In this document: piece by piece, positions 7,613 to 16,106 of the stretch
How positions within the stretch are numbered: position 1 is the stretch's first letter
Layout of the letters: each line of letters opens with the position of its first letter
NCBI GenBank assembly: GCA_030837445.1
Contig: JAUPKM010000151.1
Location: 1-22,294 of the forward strand
Direction: 5' to 3'
DNA: 22,294 nt
From: Actinomycetota bacterium
GTDB lineage: Bacteria; Actinomycetota; Actinomycetes; S36-B12; UBA10799
Notes under the pieces: generated by a model
What the model was told of the DNA's origin: nothing
Seen by the model: the letters and a program-made list of their open reading frames with translations, nothing else
Databases searched by the model: none
Program-made: the position numbers and the translations under genes

Positions 7613-8662
7613 CTACCCCAGCAACACCCGGTCCACCGGGGCCGAGGAGTCAACTTCGATACCCAATCCAACCGGAGCGATCCCAGCCGAAACCAGCGCC
7701 GATCCGAGGGCAGCAACCATTGCGCCGTTGTCGGTGCACAGGCCCGGGCGTGGGATCCGCAGCCGCACTCCTGCCCGCTGACATCGGTCGGCCGCAAGCG
7801 CGCGCAGGCGGCTGTTCGCCGCAACGCCCCCGCCGATCATCAGGTCGGACACGCCAAGATCCTGGCAGGCGTCGATGGCCTTCGCGGTCAGCACGTCCAC
7901 CACCGCCTCCTGAAAACTGGCCGCGACGGCCGCGACATCCACCTGATCACCAGCCGCTCGACGGGCCTCGACCCAACGGGCCACCGACGTCTTCAGTCCG
8001 GAGAAGGAAAAGTCAAATCGATGATGCTGCCTATCCTTGGCCGCGGTAAGTCCCCGCGGGAAGGCAACCGAGGTCGGGTTCCCATCCAAGGCAATCCGGT
8101 CGATCTCCGGGCCACCAGGGAAGCCCAGCCCCAACAGTCGTGCCACCTTGTCGAATGCCTCGCCGGCCGCATCGTCGAGGGTCGAGCCCAGCGGTTCCAC
8201 GTGCTCCGCGATGTCGCCCACCAGCAACAGGGAGGTGTGCCCGCCGGACACCAGCAGGGCCACCGCCGGCTCTGGCAACGGACCATGCTCGAGTCGATCG
8301 ACCGCCACATGGGCGGCCAGGTGGTTCACCGGGTAAAGCGGGGCCTCGGCCGCCCAGGCCAAGGCCTGCGCTGCGGACGTCCCGACCAGCAGTGCCCCCG
8401 CCAGTCCTGGGCCGGCCGTGACTGCGATCGCATCGATGTCGGCCAATGTGACGCGCGCCGAGCGGCAGGCTCGGTCCAGCGTCGGCAGCATCGCCTCCAG
8501 GTGGGCGCGGCTGGCGACCTCCGGAACGACTCCGCCGAACCGAGCGTGCTCCGCCACCGATGACGCGACTTCGTCGGCCAGCAAGGTCGTGCCGCGGACG
8601 ATACCGATTCCGGTCTCGTCGCAGGATGTCTCGATACCCAGCACCAGTGGTTCGTCAGGCAT
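7613..8662 (-). CDS. tsaD: tRNA N6-adenosine threonylcarbamoyltransferase TsaD
   Basis: TsaD transfers the threonylcarbamoyl group from TC-AMP to A37 of ANN-decoding tRNAs, working with TsaB and TsaE. The 349-residue length is normal. It begins LVLGIETSCDETG and has HARFGGVVPEVASRAH. The metal-binding histidines are H114 and H118 in NHLAAH, with D311 in CTDNGAM completing the site. VSGGHTSL and DDAAGEAFDKVARLLGLGFPGG form the nucleotide-binding ASKHA core. The ATG overlaps the end of rimI by 8 nt, so translation is probably coupled. In mycobacteria groES and groEL1 follow this gene; here a TetR/lipid-synthase module follows. Confidence 0.97.
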   Translation of the reverse strand: MPDEPLVLGIETSCDETGIGIVRGTTLLADEVASSVAEHARFGGVVPEVASRAHLEAMLPTLDRACRSARVTLADIDAIAVTAGPGLAGALLVGTSAAQALAWAAEAPLYPVNHLAAHVAVDRLEHGPLPEPAVALLVSGGHTSLLLVGDIAEHVEPLGSTLDDAAGEAFDKVARLLGLGFPGGPEIDRIALDGNPTSVAFPRGLTAAKDRQHHRFDFSFSGLKTSVARWVEARRAAGDQVDVAAVAASFQEAVVDVLTAKAIDACQDLGVSDLMIGGGVAANSRLRALAADRCQRAGVRLRIPRPGLCTDNGAMVAALGSALVSAGIAPVGLGIEVDSSAPVDRVLLG

Positions 8663-9194
8663 TCCGGACCAGCCCCCCCTCGGATCGCCCAGGCCGCGAA
8701 ACCAGGGACTTGACCATCACGATCGCGTCACCGCCGTCCGGGTAGTAGCGGCGACGCACATCGATACGCTCGAAACCTGCCCGTCGATACAACTGCTCTG
8801 CCGTGTTACCGGAACGCACCTCGAGCAGCATCCGCTCGGCGCCGGCCGCCTCGGCTTGCTGGCAGGCCCAACTGAGCAGCGCCCGGCCCCAACCTTGACC
8901 GGCGCTGGGCCTCTCGACCGCGATCGTCATCAAGTCGGCATCGCGCCCGTTCACCGCAACATCTACATAGCCCCGCAGCTGTCCGTGCTCGTCAATCGCC
9001 ACTTGCAGTAGCCGGCCGGCGGCCAGCTCCGCCACGAACGTCTCCACGCTCCAGGGGTCCGCCGGGAACAACTCGCGCTCCAACTGCGCCAGCGCCGCCA
9101 GGTGCCACCACCGGGCTGGTTGAAGCTGAGGAATCTCCGACGCGGCGGCCATGGGGGTGTCCGCGACTTCGTCCGACGACCTCAGCTGAGCCAC
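8655..9194 (-). CDS. rimI: Ribosomal protein S18-alanine N-acetyltransferase RimI (GNAT)
   Basis: This is a GNAT acetyltransferase of 179 residues. The acetyl-CoA loop reads RPSAGQGWGRALL (about 95-107), followed by LLEVRSGNTAEQLYRRAGF (about 123-141) and RRRYYPDGGDAIVM, all hallmarks of RimI. The reaction is acetylation of the N-terminal Ala of S18. The GTG start at 9194 is supported by an AAGG 7 nt upstream and overlaps the end of tsaB by 13 nt. ATG 9152 is the alternative and would remove 14 poorly conserved residues. Its place between tsaB and tsaD is the usual arrangement in actinobacteria. Confidence 0.93.
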   Translation of the reverse strand: MAQLRSSDEVADTPMAAASEIPQLQPARWWHLAALAQLERELFPADPWSVETFVAELAAGRLLQVAIDEHGQLRGYVDVAVNGRDADLMTIAVERPSAGQGWGRALLSWACQQAEAAGAERMLLEVRSGNTAEQLYRRAGFERIDVRRRYYPDGGDAIVMVKSLVSRPGRSEGGLVRNA

Positions 9195-9967
9195 GACGGC
9201 ACCTTGGCATCCGGGCGCCGCAGGTACAGCGGCCGAGGTGGCAGCAGCGATTGCGGGATCGACTTCGCGCCCGATCCGTCACCGTCCGGCGCCGCCCAGA
9301 CAGAATCGCGTCCCGCCATCTCTGCTTCGGCCGCGGCGATCTGCGGTCCGCCACCCTCCGTGACCTCGATGGCTCGCTCCCCATCCGACCGCACCCAGTC
9401 GGCCAGCACGAGCGCGTCCGGCCCTCGCCGCTCGACCATGCCAGCGCCAGCGCTCGAGTCCACCAGGCCAGGCCCGAACCAGCGGGTCGCCGCCGACCCG
9501 ATGTCGGCGGGCCTTGCGACCAGCGGGCCGACCCTCCGACGGCCCTCCGCGTCATAGCCAGCCCAGTACACCTCCCGGCGCCGGGCATCCAGCGCCACCC
9601 CAAACGCCCCCGCCCCAGCCAAGGAGACCGCCCGCGCCACGACGTCCAGACTGCAGGCTCCCAACACTGGTATCCCGAGCGCCCAGCCCACGGCGCGGGC
9701 GAACATCAGCCCAACCCGCAGGCTCGTATAGGGGCCCGGCCCGGCTCCGACCGCGATCGCTGCCAGGTCACCCCTGGCAAGCCCCGAATCCTGCAGCAAT
9801 CCGTCGACTTCTGGGGCGATAGCGGCCGCCATCCGATTTCCCACCGGCACTCGGACGGATTCGCGCAGATTCGGGCCGACCACGGCAGCGGAGAGGTCGG
9901 GCGTGGCGGTATCCAGCGCCAGCACAACTCCGTCACCGACCCGCATGCGACCCAGGTTAGGGGACAC
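9182..9967 (-). CDS. tsaB: tRNA threonylcarbamoyladenosine biosynthesis protein TsaB
   Basis: TsaB is an ASKHA-fold partner of TsaD, needed for t6A but lacking the metal site. It shows VVLALDTATPDLSAAV near the N-terminus and AVGAGPGPYTSLRVGL (about 72-87), the diagnostic TsaB signature, then ALDARRREVYWA. The GTG at 9967 begins 5 nt after the tsaE stop. ATG at 9946, giving MRVGDGVVLALDT, is equally or more likely because family members begin only a few residues before the LALDT strand. The central part (about 150-230) is variable, as is common. Confidence 0.93.
   Translation of the reverse strand: MSPNLGRMRVGDGVVLALDTATPDLSAAVVGPNLRESVRVPVGNRMAAAIAPEVDGLLQDSGLARGDLAAIAVGAGPGPYTSLRVGLMFARAVGWALGIPVLGACSLDVVARAVSLAGAGAFGVALDARRREVYWAGYDAEGRRRVGPLVARPADIGSAATRWFGPGLVDSSAGAGMVERRGPDALVLADWVRSDGERAIEVTEGGGPQIAAAEAEMAGRDSVWAAPDGDGSGAKSIPQSLLPPRPLYLRRPDAKVPSWLS
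9200..9205 (-). promoter_or_regulatory. Ribosome binding site deciding the rimI GTG start
   Basis: AAGGTG inside the tsaB coding end places its AAGG core 7 nt before GTG 9194. The alternative ATG at 9152 has no comparable purine-rich site. Confidence 0.45.
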
Positions 9968-9972
9968 CCCGG

Positions 9973-10473
9973 TCAGCCGACGAGGGTGGCGAACTCCTCA
10001 CCCTGCCATCGACTGCCGAAACCCTGCAGCTCCAGCAGCCGAGTCTCCTCCTCTCCCACTCCAGACACCTCACCAGTCCGGGTTCCCCCGATCCCCCGTA
10101 CGATCCGCACCGTCAGATACGACTCCGCTAGCATCTCGCCGACTCCCAGGCCCCATTCCGCCACTGTCACGGACCGCTCGGTGTCCATCTCCAGGTCCAG
10201 GTCGGCCAGGTCGTCGACGCCCCCGAGACGATAGGCGTCTACGTGCAGTAGAGCTGGACCGCCGACCAATGAGGGATGCAACCGGGCGATCACAAAGGTG
10301 GGTGAGGTGATCGGTCCCCGAACCAGCAGGCCGGCACCGATCCCCCGAGTCAGAGTGGTCTTCCCGGCCCCGACGGGGCCGTCCAGCAGCAGCAGATCAC
10401 CAGCTCGCAGCAGGCCGGCGAGCCGAACGCCGAACGCCACCATTGCCTCAGCATCGTCGATCCGGAACTGCAC
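9973..10473 (-). CDS. tsaE: tRNA threonylcarbamoyladenosine biosynthesis ATPase TsaE
   Basis: The P-loop GPVGAGKTT lies at residues 32-40, followed by SPTFVIARLH and HVDAYRL, and VAEWG, the TsaE hallmark set. TsaE is the ATPase that resets the TsaB-TsaD complex. At 166 residues it is slightly long, with a C-terminal tail (about 135-166) unlike the compact E. coli form. The start is GTG. It begins 14 nt after the hydrolase stop and ends 5 nt before tsaB. Confidence 0.95.
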   Translation of the reverse strand: MQFRIDDAEAMVAFGVRLAGLLRAGDLLLLDGPVGAGKTTLTRGIGAGLLVRGPITSPTFVIARLHPSLVGGPALLHVDAYRLGGVDDLADLDLEMDTERSVTVAEWGLGVGEMLAESYLTVRIVRGIGGTRTGEVSGVGEEETRLLELQGFGSRWQGEEFATLVG

Positions 10474-10487
10474 GCTGTCCGCCCCGG

Positions 10488-11549
10488 TCAGTCGATCGCG
10501 CGCTTTGCCCGGTCGACCAATTCGATCAACTCATGGTTGACCTCTGCCGGTCGTTCGAGCATCAGCATGTGTCCGGTATCTGCCAGCACCACCAACTCGG
10601 CGTGCGGCACCCGTCTGACGATCTCGTAGGAGTGCCCCACCGGCGTCATCCTGTCCGACCGGCCAACCATCACCAACACTTCGAGACCGGTCATGACTGC
10701 CAACGCAGCCCGTTTGTCATGCTTGTCGAACGTCGGCAAGAACTCCGCCACCACGTCGATCGGGGTGCCATTGATCATGTCCATGGTGAACTGCGCTATC
10801 TCCGGCGAGACCGGCGACCCGAAACTGTAGCGTCGCCCGATCAGGGCGGTCAGATCGCTGCTTCGGCCGCGACTGGCCTCGATGAAGTCCCGCCGCCGAA
10901 TCAGCGTCGGCGCGACGGACGGGGCAAACCGGTGCGCCACCCTCGCAATCGGGGCCGGGAGTCCCAATGCCACATCATGAATATCTCCGGAGCTGGTCCC
11001 CAACAGGGCCACCCCGATCACTCGCTCAGTGAACAGCTCTGGTTGAGCCGCGGCCAACGACATCACCGTCATGCCACCCATCGAGTGTCCGACAAGTAGC
11101 AGCGGACCGGTCGGTGCCACCTGCTGAATAACCGAATTGAGGTCCAAACCAAGCTGGTCGATGGTGTGACTGTCGGGTCCCCCTCGGCCCGACCGACCGT
11201 GCGCACGCTGATCCCAGAACACCAACCGAGCGACCGAACGCAGTGCGGCCCGCTGGAAGTGCCAAGTACGCGAGTTCAGCGTGTAGCCATGGCTGAAGAT
11301 GATCGTGAGGTCGCGCCCCGGTCGGAAACCCGCCGGTGTGTCGACATCAATGAAGAGTTCGGTCCCGTCGACCGCCCGCACAGTCCCGAGATCGCCGGAC
11401 AGGCTCCCCAGCTCGGCCAGCAGTTGCTGGTCGACCCGCATCGGCTCGGCGACCAACCGGCGCTCGGCGGCAACACCGGTCACCGCACCGGCGGCCAGTG
11501 CGACCAATGCCCCGACGATCGCAGCAGGGGCACCTGGGCTCTTCGCCAT
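10488..11549 (-). CDS. Alpha/beta hydrolase with N-terminal membrane anchor
   Basis: This 353-residue alpha/beta-hydrolase-fold protein has nucleophile Ser156 in GHSMGGM, the acid Asp299 in GRSDRMTP and His327 in DTGHML. The oxyanion strand is IIFSHGYTLNSRTW. Residues about 9-27 form a hydrophobic Ala/Val/Gly stretch after a short N-terminus with one Lys, suggesting a signal anchor with the catalytic domain outside the membrane or at its face. The substrate cannot be read from the sequence; esterase, lipase or peptidase are all open. The ATG directly follows the alr TAG with no gap, so translation is probably coupled. An alpha/beta hydrolase between alr and tsaE is a recurring actinobacterial arrangement. 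Confidence 0.9.
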   Translation of the reverse strand: MAKSPGAPAAIVGALVALAAGAVTGVAAERRLVAEPMRVDQQLLAELGSLSGDLGTVRAVDGTELFIDVDTPAGFRPGRDLTIIFSHGYTLNSRTWHFQRAALRSVARLVFWDQRAHGRSGRGGPDSHTIDQLGLDLNSVIQQVAPTGPLLLVGHSMGGMTVMSLAAAQPELFTERVIGVALLGTSSGDIHDVALGLPAPIARVAHRFAPSVAPTLIRRRDFIEASRGRSSDLTALIGRRYSFGSPVSPEIAQFTMDMINGTPIDVVAEFLPTFDKHDKRAALAVMTGLEVLVMVGRSDRMTPVGHSYEIVRRVPHAELVVLADTGHMLMLERPAEVNHELIELVDRAKRAID

Positions 11550-12701
11550 CTAGCCCTCCCGTCCGACCGACGGTACCCGCGGCACCCTGGGTCCAATTCT
11601 AGTGACGATCTCGTAGCCGATCGTGTCGCACGCGGCCGCCCAGTCCGCTGCTGTCGGCTCACCCCGGGCAGCGTCCCCGAACAGCACCACGTCGTCACCC
11701 GCAACCGCCGGGTCCGAGCCCAGATCGACCACGAATTGATCCATACAGACCCGCCCCGCCACGGTTCGAATCGCACCTGCCGCAAGGACCGGTCCGACAT
11801 TGGTGGCGGCCCGGGGGATCCCATCCGCGTACCCCAGGGGCACCAACCCGACCCTGGTCGCCTCCGCGGCGATGTACTCGTGCCCGTAAGAGATCCCTGC
11901 ACCCGCCGGTATTTCCTTGACCAGCGCCAGACGTGCATGCAGCGTCATCACCGGTTCCAGCCCCAACTCGGCCTCGGTCCCCAATGCCGGGCCCGGCGAT
12001 ACCCCGTAGACCGCGATACCTGGTCGGACCAGGTCGTAATGGGTGGCCGGCAGACAGAGGGTGGCGGCCGAGTTGGCCAGGTGTCGCACCTCCGGCTCGA
12101 TCCCCAGCCGGGCAGCGGCAGCCAAGGCGCTCTCGAACGCCGCCACCTGCCGGGCCACCACCGGATGACCGGGGGCGTCGGCATAGGCGAGGTGAGACCA
12201 GATGCCCGAAATCGCAATGACCCCGTCCCGCGCCAGTCGATCCGCCGCAGCCAGCAACTCTGGCCAGCCGGCGGCGGTCGCCCCGCCCCGGGAAAGGCCG
12301 GTGTCCGCCTTGAGATGGACCCTGGCAACTGTATCGGCCGCCTGAGCGGCGGCACCGATGGCGGCGAGCGCACCGACGTCGTAGGCACTCACATCGATAC
12401 CGGCAGCGATACAGGCGTCAATCGGGTCACCTGGCACCGTAAGCCAGGTCAGGATCCGGCCGGTGTCACCAGCGGCCCGCAGCGCCAGCGCCTCCTCCGG
12501 TAGCGCCACCCCCAGCCAGGTCGCCCCGGCCGTGCGGGCAGCGGCTGCACACGGCAGCAGTCCGTGTCCGTAGGCGTCGGCCTTCACCACGGCCATCAGC
12601 TCAGCCTTCGGGGCCGCGTCAGCAAGCCTGCGAACGTTGCGCTGCAACGCGCCCAGGTCGATCGATGCGTATGCTCGCGGCGCCACTGCCTCCGGAGTCA
12701 T
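11550..12701 (-). CDS. alr: Alanine racemase
   Basis: Alr interconverts L- and D-alanine for peptidoglycan. Lys40 in AVVKADAYGHG forms the PLP Schiff base, and Tyr272 in AGISYGHEY is the second catalytic base. HLANSA and YGVSP are typical PLP-barrel contacts, and the C-terminal beta domain includes GRVCMDQFVVDLG. The 383-residue length is normal. The ATG overlaps the stop of the upstream nnr gene by 4 nt (ATGA). It lies with glmS and glmM among cell-wall precursor genes. Confidence 0.97.
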   Translation of the reverse strand: MTPEAVAPRAYASIDLGALQRNVRRLADAAPKAELMAVVKADAYGHGLLPCAAAARTAGATWLGVALPEEALALRAAGDTGRILTWLTVPGDPIDACIAAGIDVSAYDVGALAAIGAAAQAADTVARVHLKADTGLSRGGATAAGWPELLAAADRLARDGVIAISGIWSHLAYADAPGHPVVARQVAAFESALAAAARLGIEPEVRHLANSAATLCLPATHYDLVRPGIAVYGVSPGPALGTEAELGLEPVMTLHARLALVKEIPAGAGISYGHEYIAAEATRVGLVPLGYADGIPRAATNVGPVLAAGAIRTVAGRVCMDQFVVDLGSDPAVAGDDVVLFGDAARGEPTAADWAAACDTIGYEIVTRIGPRVPRVPSVGREG

Positions 12702-14218
12702 CCGCTGACCTCACCGGACCGAGCGAGCGCGATCGCCGCCGGCACTGAGTTGAGGACATCCTCGCTGACGATCGGACGACCATCGGCGGCCGCCAACCTG
12801 CCGGCCACCCCATGCAGGTAGGCCGCTGCTGCCGCCACCCGGGCCATCTCTCCATCGTCGGCCACAGCGTTCGCTGCCACCATTGACCCCACCAACCCCG
12901 CCAACACGTCACCACTGCCAGCTGTCGCCAGATCCGGTGGCCCGCTCGCAGACACCATCGCGGTGCCGGTGGCCCCCGAGACCAGCGTCACCGCACCCTT
13001 CAGCAGAATCACCGAGCAGAGTTCGTCGGCGAGCCGACGCACAGCGGCCAACCGACCGCCGGGGGTGCTCAAGTCACCGCCGAGCCGCGCAAACTCCCCC
13101 TCGTGCGGGGTGAGCAGGGTGGGCGCCTTCCGCGCGGCCAGCGCCGCCCGCAACTCCGCAGAACCGGCAATCAAGGTGATGGCGTCGGCGTCAACGACGA
13201 TCGGCACCTCGAGCGCCACGGCATCCGCCAGTCGGTCTCGCGCAACTTGGTCGACGCCAGCCCCGGGCCCGATCACCCATGCCTGCGCCTGCCCGGCCGC
13301 CGATGGCAGCTCGCTGCTTGGCACCACCTCCGGCCACCTGGTGACGACCGAAGCGCGGGCGCCGCCCGCGTACCGAACCATCCCGACCCCGCCGAATCTC
13401 GCGGACCCGCTGCAGAGGATGCCCGCTCCCGGGTACTGCTCGGAGCCGGCCACCACCCCCAGCACGCCACGGGTGTACTTGTCGTCGCTTGCGGTCGGTG
13501 TGGGAACCGCGGCGCCTGCCGTGGGCAGGTCCATCAGCAGCGCATCCGGCGCCCCCGCCAGATACGGCTGCAAGCCGATGTCGACCAACGAGACCAGGCC
13601 CGCCAACCGGGCCGCCGGTGGCAACAACAACCCGGTCTTCAACACCCCGAAAGTGACCGTCATCTCGGCCGCCACGCACGCGTCCACGTCCGCAACCGCG
13701 CCGGTGTCCGGGTCCACCCCGCTGGGCAGGTCGACCGCGATCACGCGACCGCGCGCCGCTCTGGCCAGCTCAGCCGCCACCGGGCGCAGCGGACCACGAC
13801 CACCAATTCCGACAATGCCGTCCAGCACCAGGTCGGCAGCGGCCACCACCTCCGCAGCTGCGACCGAGACAGGCGAGTCCGGGTCCAGCCCGGCCAGATT
13901 CACGATCTGCCCGCCGGACCGCAGCACCGCTGCCGCCCCCAGCGGATGCAGGCTCTCGGAGAGGGCATAGACCCTCACCCGTGCCCCTCGGGCCCCGAGT
14001 CGAGCGGCCGCGAAAAGCGCGTCGCCCCCGTTGTTTCCCGCCCCCGCCAGCACCGCTACCGAGCTGCCCGACACTCCCCCGCGACGAGCCTGCAGCCAGC
14101 GAGCTGAAATCACGGCCAGACCGGCGGCAGCCCGGTCCATCAACGCACCGTCGGGGGTCGCCGCCAGGGCCGCCGCCTCCGCTTCTCGAACGGCCGAGAC
14201 TGTCAATGCCTGCTTCAT
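12698..14218 (-). CDS. nnr: Bifunctional NAD(P)H-hydrate epimerase / ADP-dependent (S)-NAD(P)H-hydrate dehydratase
   Basis: The protein repairs hydrated NADH and NADPH. The N-terminal YjeF_N epimerase domain (about 1-205) has GAGNNGGDAL and VDLPSGVDPDTG. The C-terminal ribokinase-like dehydratase domain (about 225-500) has TPHEGEFARL and the GSGDVLAGLVG signature. The length is about 506 residues from ATG 14218, normal for the fused form. This ATG is preferred over GTG 14230 because GAGGTGG sits just before it. The gene follows glmS by 28 nt and overlaps alr by 4 nt. In Streptomyces a holo-ACP synthase gene often lies between glmS and this gene; there is no room for one here. Confidence 0.95.
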   Translation of the reverse strand: MKQALTVSAVREAEAAALAATPDGALMDRAAAGLAVISARWLQARRGGVSGSSVAVLAGAGNNGGDALFAAARLGARGARVRVYALSESLHPLGAAAVLRSGGQIVNLAGLDPDSPVSVAAAEVVAAADLVLDGIVGIGGRGPLRPVAAELARAARGRVIAVDLPSGVDPDTGAVADVDACVAAEMTVTFGVLKTGLLLPPAARLAGLVSLVDIGLQPYLAGAPDALLMDLPTAGAAVPTPTASDDKYTRGVLGVVAGSEQYPGAGILCSGSARFGGVGMVRYAGGARASVVTRWPEVVPSSELPSAAGQAQAWVIGPGAGVDQVARDRLADAVALEVPIVVDADAITLIAGSAELRAALAARKAPTLLTPHEGEFARLGGDLSTPGGRLAAVRRLADELCSVILLKGAVTLVSGATGTAMVSASGPPDLATAGSGDVLAGLVGSMVAANAVADDGEMARVAAAAAYLHGVAGRLAAADGRPIVSEDVLNSVPAAIALARSGEVSG

Positions 14219-14221
14219 ATT

Positions 14222-14228
14222 CCACCTC
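14222..14228 (-). promoter_or_regulatory. Ribosome binding site deciding the nnr start
   Basis: GAGGTGG, with GAGG 6 nt before ATG 14218. It overlaps the alternative GTG at 14230, arguing for the ATG and a protein 4 residues shorter. Confidence 0.65.
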
Positions 14229-14246
14229 ACCAGTCGTCGTGGGGGG

Positions 14247-16097
14247 CTATTCGACGGTGACGCTCTTGGCCAGGTTGCGTGGCTGATCCACGTCGTGACC
14301 CTTGACGGTGGCCATCTCGCAGGCGAACACCTGCAGCGGCACCGTGGACACCAACGGCTGCATCAGCGTCGGGCATTGCGGCACCCTGATGATGTGGTCG
14401 GCGTACGCCGCGACCGCCTCATCACCCTCTTCCGCGATCACGATCGTGACAGCTCCACGGGCCCGAACCTCTTGGATATTGGAGACGATCTTCTCGTGCA
14501 GCACGCTGCGTCCACGGGGGGACGGCGCGACCACGATCACCGGCAGACCGTCCTCGATCAACGCGATCGGACCATGTTTGAGCTCTCCCGCCGCGAACCC
14601 CTCGGCGTGCATGTACGCGAGTTCCTTCAACTTCAGCGCACCTTCGAGCGCCACCGGGAATCCGACATGCCGCCCGATGAACAACACGCTGCGCGCATCG
14701 GCAAACAGGTGGGCCAGTCGCCGCACCGGCTCAGCCGTATCCAAAACGAGATCGACCAGCGACGGCATATCTGCCAGTTCGGCGATAATCGCCCGGATCT
14801 CGTCCGGGAACTTGTTGCCGCGTACCTGCGCAAGGTAGAGAGCCACCAGGTAGCAGGCGACGATTTGGGTGAGGAACGCCTTGGTGGAGGCGACCGCGAT
14901 CTCGGGACCGGCGTAGGTATAGAGCGCCGCGTCGGACTCCCGCGGGATGGTGGCGCCCTGGGTGTTGCAGATCGCCAGCACCTTGGCGCCCTGCTCGCGC
15001 GCGTGCCGCATCGCCATCAAGGTGTCCATCGTCTCCCCGGACTGGGAGATGGCGATGATCAGGGTGCGAGGGTCGACTATCGGATCGCGGTACCGGAACT
15101 CGCTCGCGAGCTCCACCTCACACGGGATCCGGGTCCAGTGCTCGATCGCGTACTTGGCCACCATTCCGGCGTGATAGGCCGTGCCGCAGGCGATGATGAT
15201 CACCTTGGACACCGCCCGCAATTCAGCGTCGGAAAGCCTCATGTCGTCGAGCTGCAAACTGCCCGAACGATCGATCCGACCAAGCAGCGTGTCCGCCACG
15301 GCCTTCGGCTGTTCGGCGATCTCCTTGAGCATGAACAGGTCGTAGCCGCCCTTCTCGGCCGCCGATGCATCCCAGGTGACCGTGAATGGCGTCACCGGCG
15401 CCGGCTCTCCGAAGAAGTCGGTGACCGTCACGCTGTCCCTGGTCAGCACCACCACCTGGTCCTGCCCGAGTTCGATCGCCTCCCGGGTGTGCGCGATGAA
15501 GGCGGACACATCGGAGGCCATGAAGTTCTCACCGTCGCCGACGCCTACCACCAGCGGTGAGTTCCGGCGGGCGCCGACCACCAGGTCGGGTTGATCGGCG
15601 TTGATCGCGACCAGCGTGAAGGCCCCCTCCAACAGGCGACAGACCGATCGCATCGCCTCGGGCAGGTCACCGTCGTGGACCGGCAGCGCAGCGGCCAGCA
15701 GGTGCGCCACCACCTCGCTGTCGGTGTCTGAGGTGATCGGTACACCGTTGGCGATCAGGTCGTCGCGCAGCTCGGCAAAATTCTCGATGATGCCGTTGTG
15801 GATGATCGCAACCCGGCCGTCGGCGCTGGTGTGTGGGTGCGCATTCAGGTCGTTCGGGACACCGTGGGTGGCCCACCGGGTGTGCCCGATGCCGATCGTC
15901 GAGCCGGGCAGTGGATCAGTGCCGAGCAGAACTTCCAGATTCGCGAGTTTTCCGGCCTTCTTCCGGGTGTGCAGCTCCCGATCCGCGACAACCGCCACCC
16001 CCGCCGAGTCATACCCGCGGTACTCAAGTCGGCGCAGCCCCGCCACGACGATCTCGAGGGCCTGCTTCTCTCCGACGTACCCCACGATTCCGCACAT
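14247..16097 (-). CDS. glmS: Glutamine--fructose-6-phosphate aminotransferase (isomerizing)
   Basis: GlmS makes glucosamine-6-phosphate from fructose-6-phosphate and glutamine. It begins MCGIVGYVG, with Cys2 as the glutaminase nucleophile, followed by RGYDSAG and GHTRWATHG (glutamine amidotransferase type 2). Two SIS sugar isomerase domains follow, with IIACGTAYHAG and SQSGETMDT in the first and SVLFIGRHVGFPVALEGALKLKE in the second. The C-terminus reads DQPRNLAKSVTVE, the normal end carrying the ring-opening Lys. The 616-residue length is normal. It starts 9 nt after the glmM stop, pairing two consecutive steps of UDP-GlcNAc synthesis. I see no glmS ribozyme-like leader in that 9-nt gap. Confidence 0.98.
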   Translation of the reverse strand: MCGIVGYVGEKQALEIVVAGLRRLEYRGYDSAGVAVVADRELHTRKKAGKLANLEVLLGTDPLPGSTIGIGHTRWATHGVPNDLNAHPHTSADGRVAIIHNGIIENFAELRDDLIANGVPITSDTDSEVVAHLLAAALPVHDGDLPEAMRSVCRLLEGAFTLVAINADQPDLVVGARRNSPLVVGVGDGENFMASDVSAFIAHTREAIELGQDQVVVLTRDSVTVTDFFGEPAPVTPFTVTWDASAAEKGGYDLFMLKEIAEQPKAVADTLLGRIDRSGSLQLDDMRLSDAELRAVSKVIIIACGTAYHAGMVAKYAIEHWTRIPCEVELASEFRYRDPIVDPRTLIIAISQSGETMDTLMAMRHAREQGAKVLAICNTQGATIPRESDAALYTYAGPEIAVASTKAFLTQIVACYLVALYLAQVRGNKFPDEIRAIIAELADMPSLVDLVLDTAEPVRRLAHLFADARSVLFIGRHVGFPVALEGALKLKELAYMHAEGFAAGELKHGPIALIEDGLPVIVVAPSPRGRSVLHEKIVSNIQEVRARGAVTIVIAEEGDEAVAAYADHIIRVPQCPTLMQPLVSTVPLQVFACEMATVKGHDVDQPRNLAKSVTVE

Positions 16098-16106
16098 GCG
16101 ACGACC

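Noticed and set aside
16098..16106. Possible glmS ribozyme upstream of glmS
   Set aside because: Only 9 nt separate glmM and glmS; there is no room for the ribozyme and no sign of its core.
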